From Taxillus chinensis (Eukaryota; Streptophyta; Magnoliopsida; Santalales; Loranthaceae), in assembly GCA_023512835.1 (NCBI GenBank), contig CM042085.1, positions 35,728,324 through 35,792,323 of the forward strand: a stretch of DNA of 64,000 nt, in the 5' to 3' direction. The notes beneath the pieces are model-generated. The model was not told the DNA's origin and did no database searches. It worked only from the letters and a program-made list of their open reading frames with translations. Below are positions 44,298-55,924 of this stretch, one piece after another. The first letter of the stretch is position 1. The number at the start of each line of letters is the position of its first letter. The translations under genes were made by a program, and so were the position numbers.

Positions 44298-44507
44298 TCC
44301 AGTATCTTTACATCGTAGGCGGCCCTAGATGCCTCATCAAATTATTATCCAAGTCCACCGGCCTACGAAGCCCCGTTTCCCTCTTGGTGGACAGACCCAA
44401 CCGTCGCATTCTACTCTTCCTCTATGCTAGGTAAGTCAGGTAAGTGCTCCAACCCATCCAAAATGTCTCCTTTCTATCTTTGTACACTGTTTGTATACAA
44501 ACAATGC

Positions 44508-44522
44508 ACAAAGAGGGGCAGC
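44508..44522 (+). promoter_or_regulatory. D polypurine tract
   Basis: ACAAAGAGGGGCAGC lies directly before the 3' LTR start TGTTGGACC. It is purine-rich and in the position of the plus-strand primer. Confidence 0.8.
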
Positions 44523-47129
44523 TGTTGGACCCCATTTTGTCCGAGTTGGACATACTAACCCCATGTTTTTCTATATACCATTATGTCCATGCCCTATACC
44601 TTGTTGAACAGGTCCATAAATGGATACACTTACACGAACAGGGAAGCCCAAAATTGATAGCCTCTGTTGCAAGCCCCTAAAGTGTCCCAAGATCAATGCC
44701 AGGTGATAAAGGATGAAATTTAGAGACTAACGTACTTGACCGAGCTCAATTCCGATGAAAAACAAAGAAGTTATGGCCAAAACAACTTTCGTGTAAAAGG
44801 GTAATTAAAAAAAAACCTTGACTCGTAGACTCAAAGCCTCGAAGACTCGAAGCCTCGAAGCCCTGAAGCCTCGAAGACTCGCAGCCTCGAAGCCTCAAAG
44901 ACTCGAAGCTTCGAAGTCGGTAAGCCTTCGACCCTCCGACCAGCCGACACTTCGACCCATGGATCTTCGACCCTTCGCCCCTTTGATCTTCGACCCTTGA
45001 CCTTCGAGGAACGATTCTTTGACCCTGCCGACACTACGACCTGCTGACACTTCGACCCATTAACCATTGACCTTCGACCCTTAGCCCTTCGACCCGTTGA
45101 CTGTTAACCTTCGACCTGCCGACACTTCGACCCATTGACTGTTGACCTTCGACCCGTTGACTGTTGACCTTCGACCCATTGACCGTTGACCTTCGACCCA
45201 CCGAAACTTAGACCCTGCCGACACTCCGACCCTTTGACTTCTGACCTTCGCTGTATGGCCTCTCTCGCTGGCTCTCTCGCTAATTGCTCACAGGACACGT
45301 TTGTTATGAGCTGGCCATCTGACAAAGCCGTTTTTCAACGCCTGTCGGTCACATGTCCTAATAAAAACTTAAAAAGGACAATCACGAGCTGCATACGTTG
45401 CTATTCCTTCCGACAAAAGGTAGAATCTGAAAATCAAAAATACTGCATCAATAATACAGCATTAAATGCTGCAATCAATGCAATACAGCCATGGCCTTTA
45501 AATCAAGTCTTTTGTCCACGGGAAGACCCAGGAAAAGACCCAGAGATTACGCCCAAAAAAAAACCCCTTTCTGATTTGCTGCCATTCTCTCTCAAATTCA
45601 CCCAACTACTGCATTAAAAAAAACAACTTTCTGCTATCCTGCAATCAAAAATCGCCCATTCTTTCTAAATCCCTTTTCCCCAATATCTCGTTACAGCTAT
45701 CTTTTTCCCAGCAAAGAAAAAAAAACAACTCCAGTTTCAGCCCTCTCTTTCTATGTTTTCATCACAAAAAACACCAATTCGTTTTCATTCCCTATTCCTT
45801 ACACCCACTCTCCTCAATTCCAGCCACAAAAAAATCTTAATCCCAAAAAATATACATCATCCTCGTTTCCCACGTTTTCTACCCAAAACCCAGAAATTTT
45901 TTTTGCTTTTCATCTTCTCTCATCTCCACACACCACTGCAATCTCCAAATCAAAATCCCAACTGATTTTTGCCATTTGCGCTATTGGAACTCGGTGATTT
46001 GGTAATTCGAGTAGGCGACTATCGGCGTGGACAGGATTCACACAGCAGTCCGGTGTTCGAAGCTCTAAAGTCGGTTCTATAATCCTAGCTGATTTCTGTC
46101 ATTTATTATTTCTTAGCTTATTTATCTTTATATTTGATGTAATTCTTAGTCTTTTCCTATATATGTTTTTTCTTTTTTCAGCTGTCGTTATGTGTTGTAT
46201 TTTCCTTGTGTTTTCCTTTTTATGTTGTTGACATCTGTTGTATTTTTCTTGTATTTCTTTTTTTTTTCTGTATATATAGTATGTTGTAATATGTAAAGAA
46301 TAGTAAGAAAAAAGAGAGAGCAAAGAGAGGAATGAAAACGAAAAGGAGAAAAAAAGAAGAAAAAGAGAGTGGGTGGTCTTGTTTTATATGTTATTTTTGT
46401 ATGCCACAATCACACAATTCACGTTTTGTTTTGATATGCATGTATTTTGATATGGTTAATTCTTAAAAAAAAAAAGATCAAACAAAAAAAACAAAACATT
46501 TTCCACAAAATGTTTTCCAAAACATTTTCAATAATAGGTTTTCAAAAATGTCTCCTTAAAAAAACAAACAAACAAAAAAAAAAAAAAACGTTTTGCAATA
46601 AAATGTTTTCAAAATGTTTTCAATAAAATGTTTTAATAAAATGTTTTCCAAAATGTCTTCCAAACAAACAAAAGACAAAACAAAGCAAAACAAAACAAAA
46701 CAAAACCGTAGGATTTCATTTTCCACCTCAAATAAAAAAGCAAAAAAACAAAATTTTTAGGATTCCCTTTAGAGATTTAGGGTAAATCAATTTTAACCAT
46801 AACTTTGACAAATAACTTAGTTAAATAAAAAGCATAGACTTTTTAGGAAAACAATAGTGCCTCAACTAGATCGTGGTAGTGCAAATAAATAGAAAATCTC
46901 CTCCTCCGAAAATAGATACCAAAAGGGCGCTGTAGGGGTGCTAATCCTTCCATACACGTAACCAACTCCCGAACCCTTCTCTGATAACGCAGACCACACC
47001 TTTAAACTACTCAAAGTATAGGGTATCCAACTGTACCCCAAAAACAGTTGGTGGAGACTCTAAATTTTCTCACCATTGGTTTAGTTTGAGCTCAGCCCAA
47101 ACGGGCCCGGACGAAAACCAGTGATGACA
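44523..47129 (+). repeat. D 3' LTR
   Basis: 2607 bp from TGTTGGACCCC to GTGATGACA, followed by the target duplication ACTAT (47130-47134). It has the CTCGAAG/TTCGACCC array at 44825-45215 and A-rich stretches at 46460-46720. Confidence 0.96.
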
Positions 47130-47134
47130 ACTAT

Positions 47135-47670
47135 TATTATGATGTTAATATTATTAATATAATTGTTTGAGTATTTGAGTTATTATTATAATAATTAATG
47201 TTATGACTATTATTATTATTGTGGGATTATTATCAATGTTAGTATTTTAATATTCAGACTGTATTATTATAATGTTATTATTATTATTATTATTATTATT
47301 AAATCTAATAAGAGAATAGTATAAAAGGAGAGACCTAGAGTAAAACTCTACGCTCCATCTATTGTGTGATTTGCATAAAGTTTAGTGAGGGAGGAACAGT
47401 GGATTTGAAGCTGTCCTGTTCTACATCTCTCAAGTTTGAATCCAGGTAGGTGATCCTACCCTTCGTTATTCTATTTCATGATCACTATTAGAGATAACGT
47501 AAACATATATCCTCTTCGTGTTTGTCATTATAGGTTTACCTACTTACCCTCTTCGTGTTTGCCTACCCGCTCCTTGTTCGAGACTATGACTATTGTATAC
47601 CATTATCGTGTTAATTCTTTTAAGTATCATCCAATTATTATTATTATTAGACGTTATCAGTGCCGTTCGT
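47135..47670 (+). repeat. A 3' LTR, second piece
   Basis: The AT-rich LTR of A continues after D with long ATT/TAT triplet runs (47205-47300). TATAAAA at 47320-47326 is a good TATA box, and TCCAGGTAGGT (donor GT at 47446) matches the donor-like site of the other Tekay-like LTRs. The piece is cut at 47670 by element E, whose target bases are TTCGT (47666-47670). Confidence 0.82.
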
Positions 47671-49504
47671 TGATAGTGATCATCTGGACCACTATTTTAG
47701 GGCCATTTTGGGTGTGTATTGACATGAATTATACATCTTTGTCACTCGAAAATGTTTATATTTTCTATCTGACACCCTAACCACCAATTGAAGTTTCCCC
47801 TTGGAGTTTTTGGCTTGTTCTTTGTATTATTTATATTAAACTCAGGGATTCCTCCATGGAAGCAAGAAATTGAGGTTAACAGCAGTTACACAACAAAAGG
47901 CGGCCAGGAATGGATTAAAATAGAATTTCACCCGACCAATATGATTGGTGCACATTCGGATGACACATACCACAAATGAAGCTGATCGGGTGAAGAATTC
48001 TCCTGGTCGGGTGAAGAATATTCACCCGACCACTTGATATGAAGATGTAATCCGTCGATTTAAACCTTTTCCAACAACTTTTCCTTCTGGTCGGGTGAGA
48101 ATTGAAGATGGTCGGGTGAAGCTTCTCTTCACCCGACCAAGTGTGATAAAGCTATAAACCATCGATTCAAGTCGTATTGGACATGTTCGTCTTTTGGTCG
48201 GGTTAACTTTGAAGCTGGTCGGGTGAAGGTTTCATTCACCCGACCAAACTGATTCGGTCACATGCAACTGATTCAAGTATTTGGAGACTACTTTGACTTC
48301 TGGACGGGTGAGTTTTGAAGATGATCGGGTGAAGTTTTCGTTCACCTGACCAAACTGTTTCTGTGCCAGATTTGCATTGATCCCTAGCTTAAATGCACTA
48401 TTTCCAAGTCTGCAGCACGGCATCCCACACCCAACATTTTTAATGAGACAGTTGCACAAGTTGCAGTGTTTTACACCTGTAGGGCTGTGATTAAATTTAG
48501 CTATGAGGATGCATTTTCATTTTTACTGTTGCCCTAATTTCGGGAGGCTATATAAGCTGAGTTTTTGGAAGAGATGGGGTTGCAAAATTGAGAGAAAAAT
48601 ACAAAAAAATCATAATTACCATTTGAGGGCAGATTTCAGGGAGTTTTTGGATGATTGGAGCATCTGCAGCATTCTGGAACACTACTAGCTGGAGCAAGTC
48701 ATCAGGGAGGTCATTTTCTACCTCCAAGCAGCCACAATTACCCTCCTTTCCTTTCCTTCATGTCGTACTTCTTTGTTGTATCTTTTAAAACCAGTATGTT
48801 AGCTTAGAGCCTCTTGATTGGGGTTAGGATGAAATTTGATATAATGTGTTAATTGGAATAATCTGCAAATTCGTATTCTCTATTTTCTACTTATTGAAAG
48901 TCTTGATTACTTGTATGGAATGATATTGGCCATGTTGTTCTGTATTTTAGGTAATTATATGATGGATTATAAGATAAAATATAATTACCAGAAACTCAAG
49001 ATGATCATACTAGAAATTACATAATATGTGAAAACCAGTGTAAACCTAGGTTACTAAATCAAGAGTGGGTGTGATGCTAGCTCTAGATTAAACAATCCAG
49101 TACTTAATGGGTCACCTGCCTCCATGTTTGGGTGTACACAGAGCTATTGTACTTGAAAGAGACTAGTTCTTGCATTATGATTAAGTAATAATTGGAAAAT
49201 AGAAAGAAATATGAACTCTATAGATTATGTTACTATTGGGAGAAAATACATCAAATGAAGTCCTAACCCGAGTCTACTTTCCAATAAACAGAAACTCCAC
49301 ATCAGATCACTTTCTTTACAATTTGAATAATGTAATTTATTTATTTATTTTTAAGCTGAAACTAAAATAAAAACCAAAATTAATTTAAGTTATCTGAGAA
49401 AAAAATAAGATTTTTATCCCATCACCTTCCCTAGGGTTCGATAACCGGACTTAATTGTCCACTGTATTACTTGCACGATTTTGTACACTTGCAAATCAAT
49501 AACA
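47671..49504 (+). repeat. E 5' LTR
   Basis: 1834 bp, nearly the same length as the 3' LTR (1835). In the first 330 bp I count about eight substitutions, mostly transitions. U3 carries the TGGTCGGGTGAA palindromes; TATATAA at 48549-48555 is a TATA box. No indel larger than a few bases separates the two LTRs. Confidence 0.96.
47927..48352 (+). promoter_or_regulatory. TGGTCGGGTGAA / TTCACCCGACCA palindrome array in E U3
   Basis: Inverted pairs with arms TGGTCGGGTGAA and TTCACCCGACCA and loops of 5-7 bases lie at 48004-48032, 48109-48139 and 48216-48246, with a worn pair near 48321-48352 and single arms at 47927, 48088 and 48195. Spacing of the pairs is near 105 bp. The 3' LTR keeps the same set at about 58735-59085. 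The arrangement 200 bp or more upstream of the TATA box suggests protein-binding or hairpin elements. Confidence 0.88.
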
Positions 49505-49510
49505 AGTTTT

Positions 49511-49527
49511 TGGCGCCGTTGCTGGGA
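49511..49527 (+). promoter_or_regulatory. E primer-binding site (tRNA-Asp type)
   Basis: TGGCGCCGTTGCTGGGA begins six bases after the LTR. This is the Asp tRNA type primer site well known from Athila elements. Confidence 0.92.
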
Positions 49528-49662
49528 AGGCATCGATAGGATTGAAATTCTAGAATATATCATATTCTTTTTACCTTTTCTGTCACTTGTTTATATTATT
49601 GTGTTGTATATATATTGTGTTGTTTTGGTGGATGGTTCGTTAGCCTGTGTAGGAACAGGTGA

Positions 49663-51058
49663 ATGAACAGTCCATCCGAAGAAGAATTTCTATGCTTTGA
49701 TCCAGAACCAGACTGTACCTTCAGAACACATCTTCGTGAGCTAAGAAGAACATTTGAGCCAGGAGAACAAGAAGCACTTAGACCAAACATGGCCACCAGA
49801 CCTGACATGGAACAGGGAGATGAGGCACACCGACCGGTCAGAGATTATGTCACTCCTGATGCCAAACACATCAGAAATCTCATACAACAACCAGAAATTA
49901 GAGCCAACTTTGATTTTCCACCACAGGTGATACATTTGGTGGTACAGAACAGCTTTGGTGGACTTCCATTTGAAAATCCTTATCAGCACCTATCAAGGTT
50001 CAACCAAATATGCAGAACTATAAGAAGACAAGGAGTGCTTGAAGAAGCCATCAAGCTGGAATTATTCCCTTGGTCTCTTAAGGATAATGCTCTGTCATGG
50101 TTTACCTCCTTACCTAATCAACATTTTGCCAATTGGGGTGACTATGCACAAGAGTTCCTGGGTCAATACTTTCCTCTTGGAAAGATTTCTAAACTGAGAA
50201 ATGATATTACTGCATTCTGCCCAATTTTTCGGGAGAAACCATTGGATAAGCTTGAGAGAGATACAAGGGATTGCAGAGGAAGTGTCCAAATCATGGACTA
50301 CACAACTGGCTACTAATTGAATTATTCTTTGGAGCTCTGAACCAAGAGGATCAGACCCTGCTCAATGCTGCTGCAGGGGGAGCCCTAATCTAGAAGAGCC
50401 CATCTGAGGCAGCAGTCATCATAGAGGACATGGCCAAGAGCTACTCGCAATGGCCTAGCAGAAGATGTAACACCGAAAAAGCAGCAGGGATACATAAGGT
50501 TGATGAAACAACCCGCCTACATGCTAAAATTGAAGCCCTAACCAAACAAGTGGAGAAGTTGACAACCAAACCCATAGCTAAAGCCCACACAACTTGCTAA
50601 GAGTGTGGGGGAGAACATGCACCTTCAAACTGCCCATTGAGCACATATGAAGAGGGTACATTGAGTGTTTCCAATGATGCTGAAGAACAGACCAATTATG
50701 TAGGCGGCAATCAAAATAAGCAGGCCTACAACCCTTATTCGAACACCTACAACCCAGGATGGAGAGATCATTCGAATTTCAGATATGGACAGCAAGGTCA
50801 AAACAGCAATAACGATCAGCAGAGACCGGTCCAATATCAGACAGCTCAATACCAGAACAATAACCAACAGTACAACAAAAGAGCTCAGTTTCCAAACAGA
50901 AATACAGATTTCAGACCATCGGGTAGTCGACACCAAGAGCAGAAAGCCAGTTGGCAGACTGCAATTGAGAAACTCGCTAATGCAACAAATGGGAAAATTC
51001 AGGAATATCTACTAAGATCGATGAGCGACTTGATCGAGTTGAGAATCAGAATAAACGA
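49663..51058 (+). pseudogene. E gag
   Basis: The frame 49663-50316 (MNSPSEEEFLCFDPE) has the Athila gag core: IKLELFPWSLKDNALSWF, FLGQYFPLGKISKLRND. A frame change near 50270 and stops follow. The zinc-binding box ECGGEHAPSNC is readable at 50601-50633, preceded by a stop. Downstream, 50637-51000 is Asn/Gln/Tyr-rich (NPYSNTYNPGW, QNNNQQYNKRAQFPN), as usual between the knuckle and the protease in this lineage. Confidence 0.85.
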
Positions 51059-52312
51059 TTGGAAACTCAGATTGCTCAAATTGCTGATGCTCTGACTCAA
51101 CGAGCACCTGGAGAGTTACCCAGCAAACTTGAAACAAATCCCAGGGAATATTGCAAAGCTGTTACATTGAGAAATAAAAGAGAACTACAAGAACAGCCAC
51201 CAACTGAGAGGAAAATTGCTGAACCATTCAAGGAAGCTGAAGTTACACCAAAGCTAGAGAGTCACGTTAAGGACCAGCAGCAAGAGAAGAAAGAACTCAG
51301 AAAATACACTCCACCTCTTCCATTTCCTCAGAGGCTCATCAAACAGAAGAAGGAGGAGCAGTACAGAAAATTTATGGACATAATCAACCAATTGAAGGTG
51401 ACTATTCCATTTGTTCAAGCACTAGCTCAGATGCCCTCCTACACTAAATTTTTAAAGGATTTCATAACTAACAAAAAGATGCTAGAGGAATATGCAACTG
51501 TGGCCCTCACTGAAATTTGTAGTGCCATTATTCAAAAGAAACTGCCTCCTAAGCTTGGAGACCTAGGCAATTTTTCCATTCCCTGCACGATTGGCCAATT
51601 GTCCTTTGACAATGCACTATGTGATTTGGGTGCTAGTGTGAGCTTAATTCCATTCTCCATGTGCAAATGACTTGGGCTCGGAGATGTGCAGCCCACCTCC
51701 ATCACCTTGCAGTTGGCTGATAAGTCCATTAAGCATCCAGTGGGCATATTGGAGAATGCCCCTTTGCAAGTACAGAATATGATTATTCCAATTGACTTGA
51801 TTGCATTGGATATGGATGAGGCAGGTGCCATGCCATTAATTTTGGGGAGACCATTTTTAGCCACAACTGGTGCACTTATTGATGTCAAAGAGGGTAAATT
51901 GACTCTCAACATAGGGGATGAAAAGATTGAATTCAATGTCTTCAAGAGCTTGAAGCATCCCCAGCAAATAAAGGAGAGTTATAGGATTGATGCAATCAAT
52001 CCTGTGGTGACTGAGCAGACATTACAGTTTCAGGATCCTTTAGCTATGTGTCTCGCAGTGGCTACTTCCACTGACTATGAAATTGAAGAAGTGGTTACAG
52101 AGGCTAAGGCCTTAGCAGCAGCACCTGTGGCCCCATTCACCCAAAAAAGACTTCAATTTGAAGAGCTTGGCCCTAGGAAGCCACTGCCTCTACCATCCGT
52201 TGAACAAGCACCAAAGTTAGAGCTAAAGACATTGCCAGCTCACTTAAAATATGCATATCTAGGTGCAGGATCAGACTTACTAGTAATTGTAGTAGTTGAA
52301 CTTGAAGGGTAA
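51059..52312 (+). pseudogene. E aspartic protease and linker
   Basis: The frame carries PPLPFPQRLIKQKKEEQYRK and then the protease with IPCTIGQLSFDNALCDLGAS (catalytic Asp 51623-51625). A TGA at 51668-51670 stops it, of the CGA type. The same frame goes on with VQNMIIPIDLIALDMDE, PLILGRPFLATTGALIDV and a linker ending near 52312. DLGAS in place of DTGAS is usual for Athila. Confidence 0.88.
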
Positions 52313-52464
52313 CAGCTTGAACAACTATTAGCAGTGTTGAGACATCATAAGACAGCAATTGGATAGACCATTGCTGATATAAAGGGTCTCAGTCCCACAC
52401 TCTGCATGCATAGAATTCTTATGGAAAACAAAGACAAGACAATATTGAGCATCAACGAAGATTG

Positions 52465-53722
52465 AGTCCTAATATGAAGGAAGTTGTTAGAGCAGAGGTA
52501 ATGAAGCTTCTGGATGCATGGATTATTTATCCTATTTCTGACAGTCAATGAGTCAGTCCAGTTCAGATTGTTCGAAAGAAGGGTGGTATGACAGTAATCA
52601 AGAATAACAACAATGAGCTGATCTCTACCCGGACAGTAATTGGATGGAGAGTCTGTATAAATTACAGGAAGTTAAATGACAATACCCGAAAGGATCACTT
52701 TCCATTGCCCCATATTGATCAGATGCTGGAACGATTGGAAGGTCATGCCTACTACTGTTTCTTAGACGGATATTCAGGATATAACCAGATTCCTATAGCA
52801 CCCGAAGACCAGGAGAAGACTACCTTTACATGTCCTTACGGCACATTCGCTTATAGAAGAATGCCATTTGGACTGTTCAATGCCCTAGCAACATTTAAAC
52901 GTTGCATGATGGCCCTATTTTCTGAATTTGTGGAGAAAACAATAGATATATTCATGGATGATTTCTCTATGTTCGGGCCATCCTATGAGAACTGCCTCCA
53001 GAATTTGGCAGTCATCTTACAGCGCTGAGGAAACTAATTTGATTCTTAACTGGGAAAAATGCCACTTCATGGTATAAGAAGGAATTGTACTTGGTCATAA
53101 GATTTCTAAGGCGGGTATTGAGGTGGACAGGGCAAAGATATCAGTGATAGAGAATCTGCCTCCCCCTACTACTGTTAAGGGTGTGAGGAGTTTTCTTCGA
53201 CATGTTGGGTTTTACCGGCGATTCATACGAGATTTCCCTAAAATCTCCAAACCCTTATGTTTGTTGCTAGTTAAGGATGCAGAGTTCTTATTTTCAAAAG
53301 ACTGCAAGAAAGCTTTTTCACAACTCAAGACAGCATTAGTTACTGCCCCGATTATCACATCACCTGATTGGACAATTCCTTTCGAATTAATGTGTGATGC
53401 CAGTGACTCGGTTGTGGGAGCAGTATTGGGACAGAGGAAAGATAAGCAGCTACATGTCATAGCCTATGCAAGCAAGCTCCTGAATTATGCCACCACGGAG
53501 ATAGAGCTACTGGCTATAGTCTATACTTTTGACAAATTCAGAAGTTACCAGTTGGGTTCACATACTATTGTGTATACAAATCATGCTGCAATCAAGTATC
53601 TTATATCAAAAAAAGATTCCAAGCCTAGACTCATCAGATGGGTACTACTCTTACAGGAATTTGATTTTACAATCAAAGACAAAGAAGGCACTCAGAATGT
53701 GGTAGCCGACCATTTATCTAGA
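52465..53722 (+). pseudogene. E reverse transcriptase and RNase H
   Basis: The frame 52588-53028 contains WRVCINYRKLNDNTRKDHFP, LDGYSGYNQIPIAPEDQEKT, MPFGLFNALATF and the catalytic FMDDFSMFG (both Asp, 52957-52962). After a frame change near 53030 the next frame starts at 53123 with [19 protein letters not shown] and the RNase H ([54 protein letters not shown]). All catalytic positions that I can place are kept. Confidence 0.92.
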
Positions 53723-55032
53723 CTGGAGAATCCTTCTACTCTAGGTGAAGATAAGCAAACCATTATGGAAGAATTTCCAGATGAACAACTCTTTGTGGTG
53801 CAGGATACAGCACCATGGTTTGCAGACTATGTCAACTACCTGGTTGGAGGAGTTCTCCCATATCAGTCTAGCTACCAACAAAAGAAGCGATTTCTGGCGG
53901 ATGTTAAGCATTACATATGGGAAGATCCATTGCTATTCAAGGCCTGCAGCGATGGACTTATCAGAAGATGTGTCCCTGAAGAAGAAATGACCGATGTTCT
54001 GAACCACTTCCATAGTAGAGAATGTGGTGGCCACATGGGTGCCACCAAGACAGCTGGAAAAGTACTTCAATCTGGTCTTTTCTAGCCTACCGTATTTAAG
54101 GATGCAAGGGCTTATGTTATGCAATGTGACAATTGTCAGAGGACAGGAAATATCAACTGCTGGAATGAGCAACCATTGACAAACATCTTGGAGGTTGAAC
54201 TCTTTGATGTCTGGGGTATAGATTTTATGGGACCATTCCCATCTTCTTTCAAAAATTTATATATTTTACTGGCTGTGGACTACGTGTCCAAATGGGTTGA
54301 AACAATTGCTACACCAGTAAACGATTCCAAGGTTGTTCAGATATTTTTGAAGAAACAAATTTTTACCAGGTTTGGGGTACCAAGAGCTCTCATCAGTGAT
54401 GGTGGTTCTCATTTCTGCAACCAGCATCTTGACATACTATTACAAAAATATGGCGTGCGCCACGAATCACTACCCCATATCACCCTCAGGCTAATGGGCA
54501 GACAGAGGTGTCCAATCGGGAAATAAAAAAATTTTTGGAACACACTGTAAATGCTTCTCGCAAGGATTGGGCTTTTAAGCTAGATGATGCTCTTTGGGCA
54601 TATCGGACGGCATTCAAGACACCACTTGGAACATCTCCTTTCCATCTCGTTTATGGCAAAGCCTGTTACCTTCTAGTGGAATTAGAGCATAAGGCTTATT
54701 GGGCCACCAGATTCCTTAATATGGATGCCACTAAGGCCGGTGAAACAAGACTACTACAGCTCAATCAGCTTGAAGAATTCAGACGCACGACCTATGAGAA
54801 TGCTAAACTATATAAGGAAAAGACTAAACACTGGCATGACAAGCACCTTATCCCGAAGACTTTTGAAGTTGGTCAGATGGTGCTCTTATATAATTCCAGA
54901 CTGAGATTATTCCCAGGAAAGCTTAAATCCAAGTGGTCCGGTCCATATTATGTCCGAGAAATACTGAAGAATGGTGCTGTTCAAATACAAAGGGCACCGA
55001 CACACCATTTCTTGTTAATGGGCACAGATTGA
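53723..55032 (+). pseudogene. E integrase
   Basis: In frame with RNase [16 protein letters not shown] and CDNCQRTGN form the zinc-binding HHCC, with a TAG at 54083-54085 between (TGG type). The core has Asp in WGIDFMGPFPSS, Asp in LISDGGSHFC and, after a single frame change near 54490, Glu in [15 protein letters not shown]. The frame 54508-55032 continues with [38 protein letters not shown] and [16 protein letters not shown], the usual Athila integrase end. There is no chromodomain. Confidence 0.93.
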
Positions 55033-55924
55033 AGGCTTATGTTCAGGGGCAGTCACAAGAGCGAACTGTGACTTACCTCGATGCCGCTCCACAGTGATAT
55101 CACCCACTAAGGTTTAGTTGGGACCCTAAACAAGCGCTTCCGAGAGGCAACCCAGCATTCTGTTTACTCATTTTCTCTTTGTTATTTTAAGCACTCTGGC
55201 AAGGGATTGGTAACTACTAGTAATGGATGCACTGTTAGTGCAGTATCACTTGGTGGAAAATTTGTTAGTCGTCTCTCCAAATGACATTCCACCAATCTCC
55301 AATCAGTTCACATGATTCCCGCTGTTTACTATGCCGAAATGGGTGAAAACAGGATCTAGTCGGGTGAACGAAAATTCACCCGACCACATTTATGACGATG
55401 TTATTCGGCTATATCAGACATCAGGGATATTTTAGTAAATTTTCAAGACATCCTATGCTTGGTCGGGTGAACGATCTTCACCCGACCATATTCCAAATTC
55501 ACCCGTTTCTCTTTTATTAGCCGATTTATATCTTTGAAGACCCACGACAAGCTTCGGACAAGTGGTCAGGTCAAGTGGAGTCACCCGACCAGAATTTTAT
55601 TTTACCCATAATGGTTATTTCAGTCAATTCATATGCACAGAAGCCTAGAAGTCACGAGAAACATGTGGTCGGGTGCGATCACCCGACCTTCAACCGACCA
55701 CGTCCACGTGGGGTGTATCTGCCGATTCTAGAGTCTTCTATCTACATGGCAGCATTTTATTAGACCGACCACGTCATTTGACCTACCCTCTTCACCCGAC
55801 CAGATCTATTTAAAGGGTAGGCGTGGGCATGCCTTTTCACTCCATTTCCTCATCTGAGAGTCATCTACTCTGAAGCAAAATCGGCCTCCTTTATTTTCTG
55901 CTATTTCAGCCTATTATCTGTCCT
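55033..55924 (+). promoter_or_regulatory. E spacer with LTR-like palindromes and TATA-like box
   Basis: This 0.9-kb stretch between pol and the extra gene repeats the U3 motif: arms TAGTCGGGTGAA/TTCACCCGACCA at 55357-55386, TGGTCGGGTGAA/TTCACCCGACCA at 55460-55489, TGGTCAGGT/TCACCCGACCA at 55563-55592, TGGTCGGGTG/CACCCGACC at 55665-55689 and a last TTCACCCGACCA near 55791-55802. CTATTTAAAGG (55806-55816) is TATA-like and lies 109 bp before the ATG at 55925. Together this looks like an internal promoter built from the same elements as the LTR. Confidence 0.72.

Larger units (their letters stand above)
22020..47129 (+). mobile_element. Element D: Tat-type Ty3/gypsy element, gag missing
   Basis: D begins TGTTGGACCCC and ends GTGATGACA, flanked by ACTAT. 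LTRs are 2563 and 2607 bp. Without the nested element G it is about 12.1 kb. The primer site resembles the tRNA-Arg type of Ogre/Tat elements. Pol has RT, RNase H, a second RNase H-like domain and integrase, the order that marks the Tat lineage. Between the primer site and RT only 1.5 kb remain and neither gag nor protease can be found, so D is probably non-autonomous. A large tandem repeat lies before the 3' LTR. Confidence 0.95.

Noticed and set aside
43526..44328. Long open frames in several phases, full of CCGLSIFQFK-like repeats
   Set aside because: They overlap in all phases and only reflect the 37-38 bp tandem repeat, whose unit is not a multiple of three overall; no start context or family resemblance.
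22015..47134. Common origin of the C and D insertions because both have ACTAT duplications
   Set aside because: They are unrelated elements in different host sequence; identical 5-bp duplications are easily due to chance.
47927..48352. CRISPR-like array (repeats with regular spacing)
   Set aside because: Repeats are inverted pairs inside an LTR of a plant retrotransposon, with spacers that are alike in both LTRs; no array logic and no cas gene.
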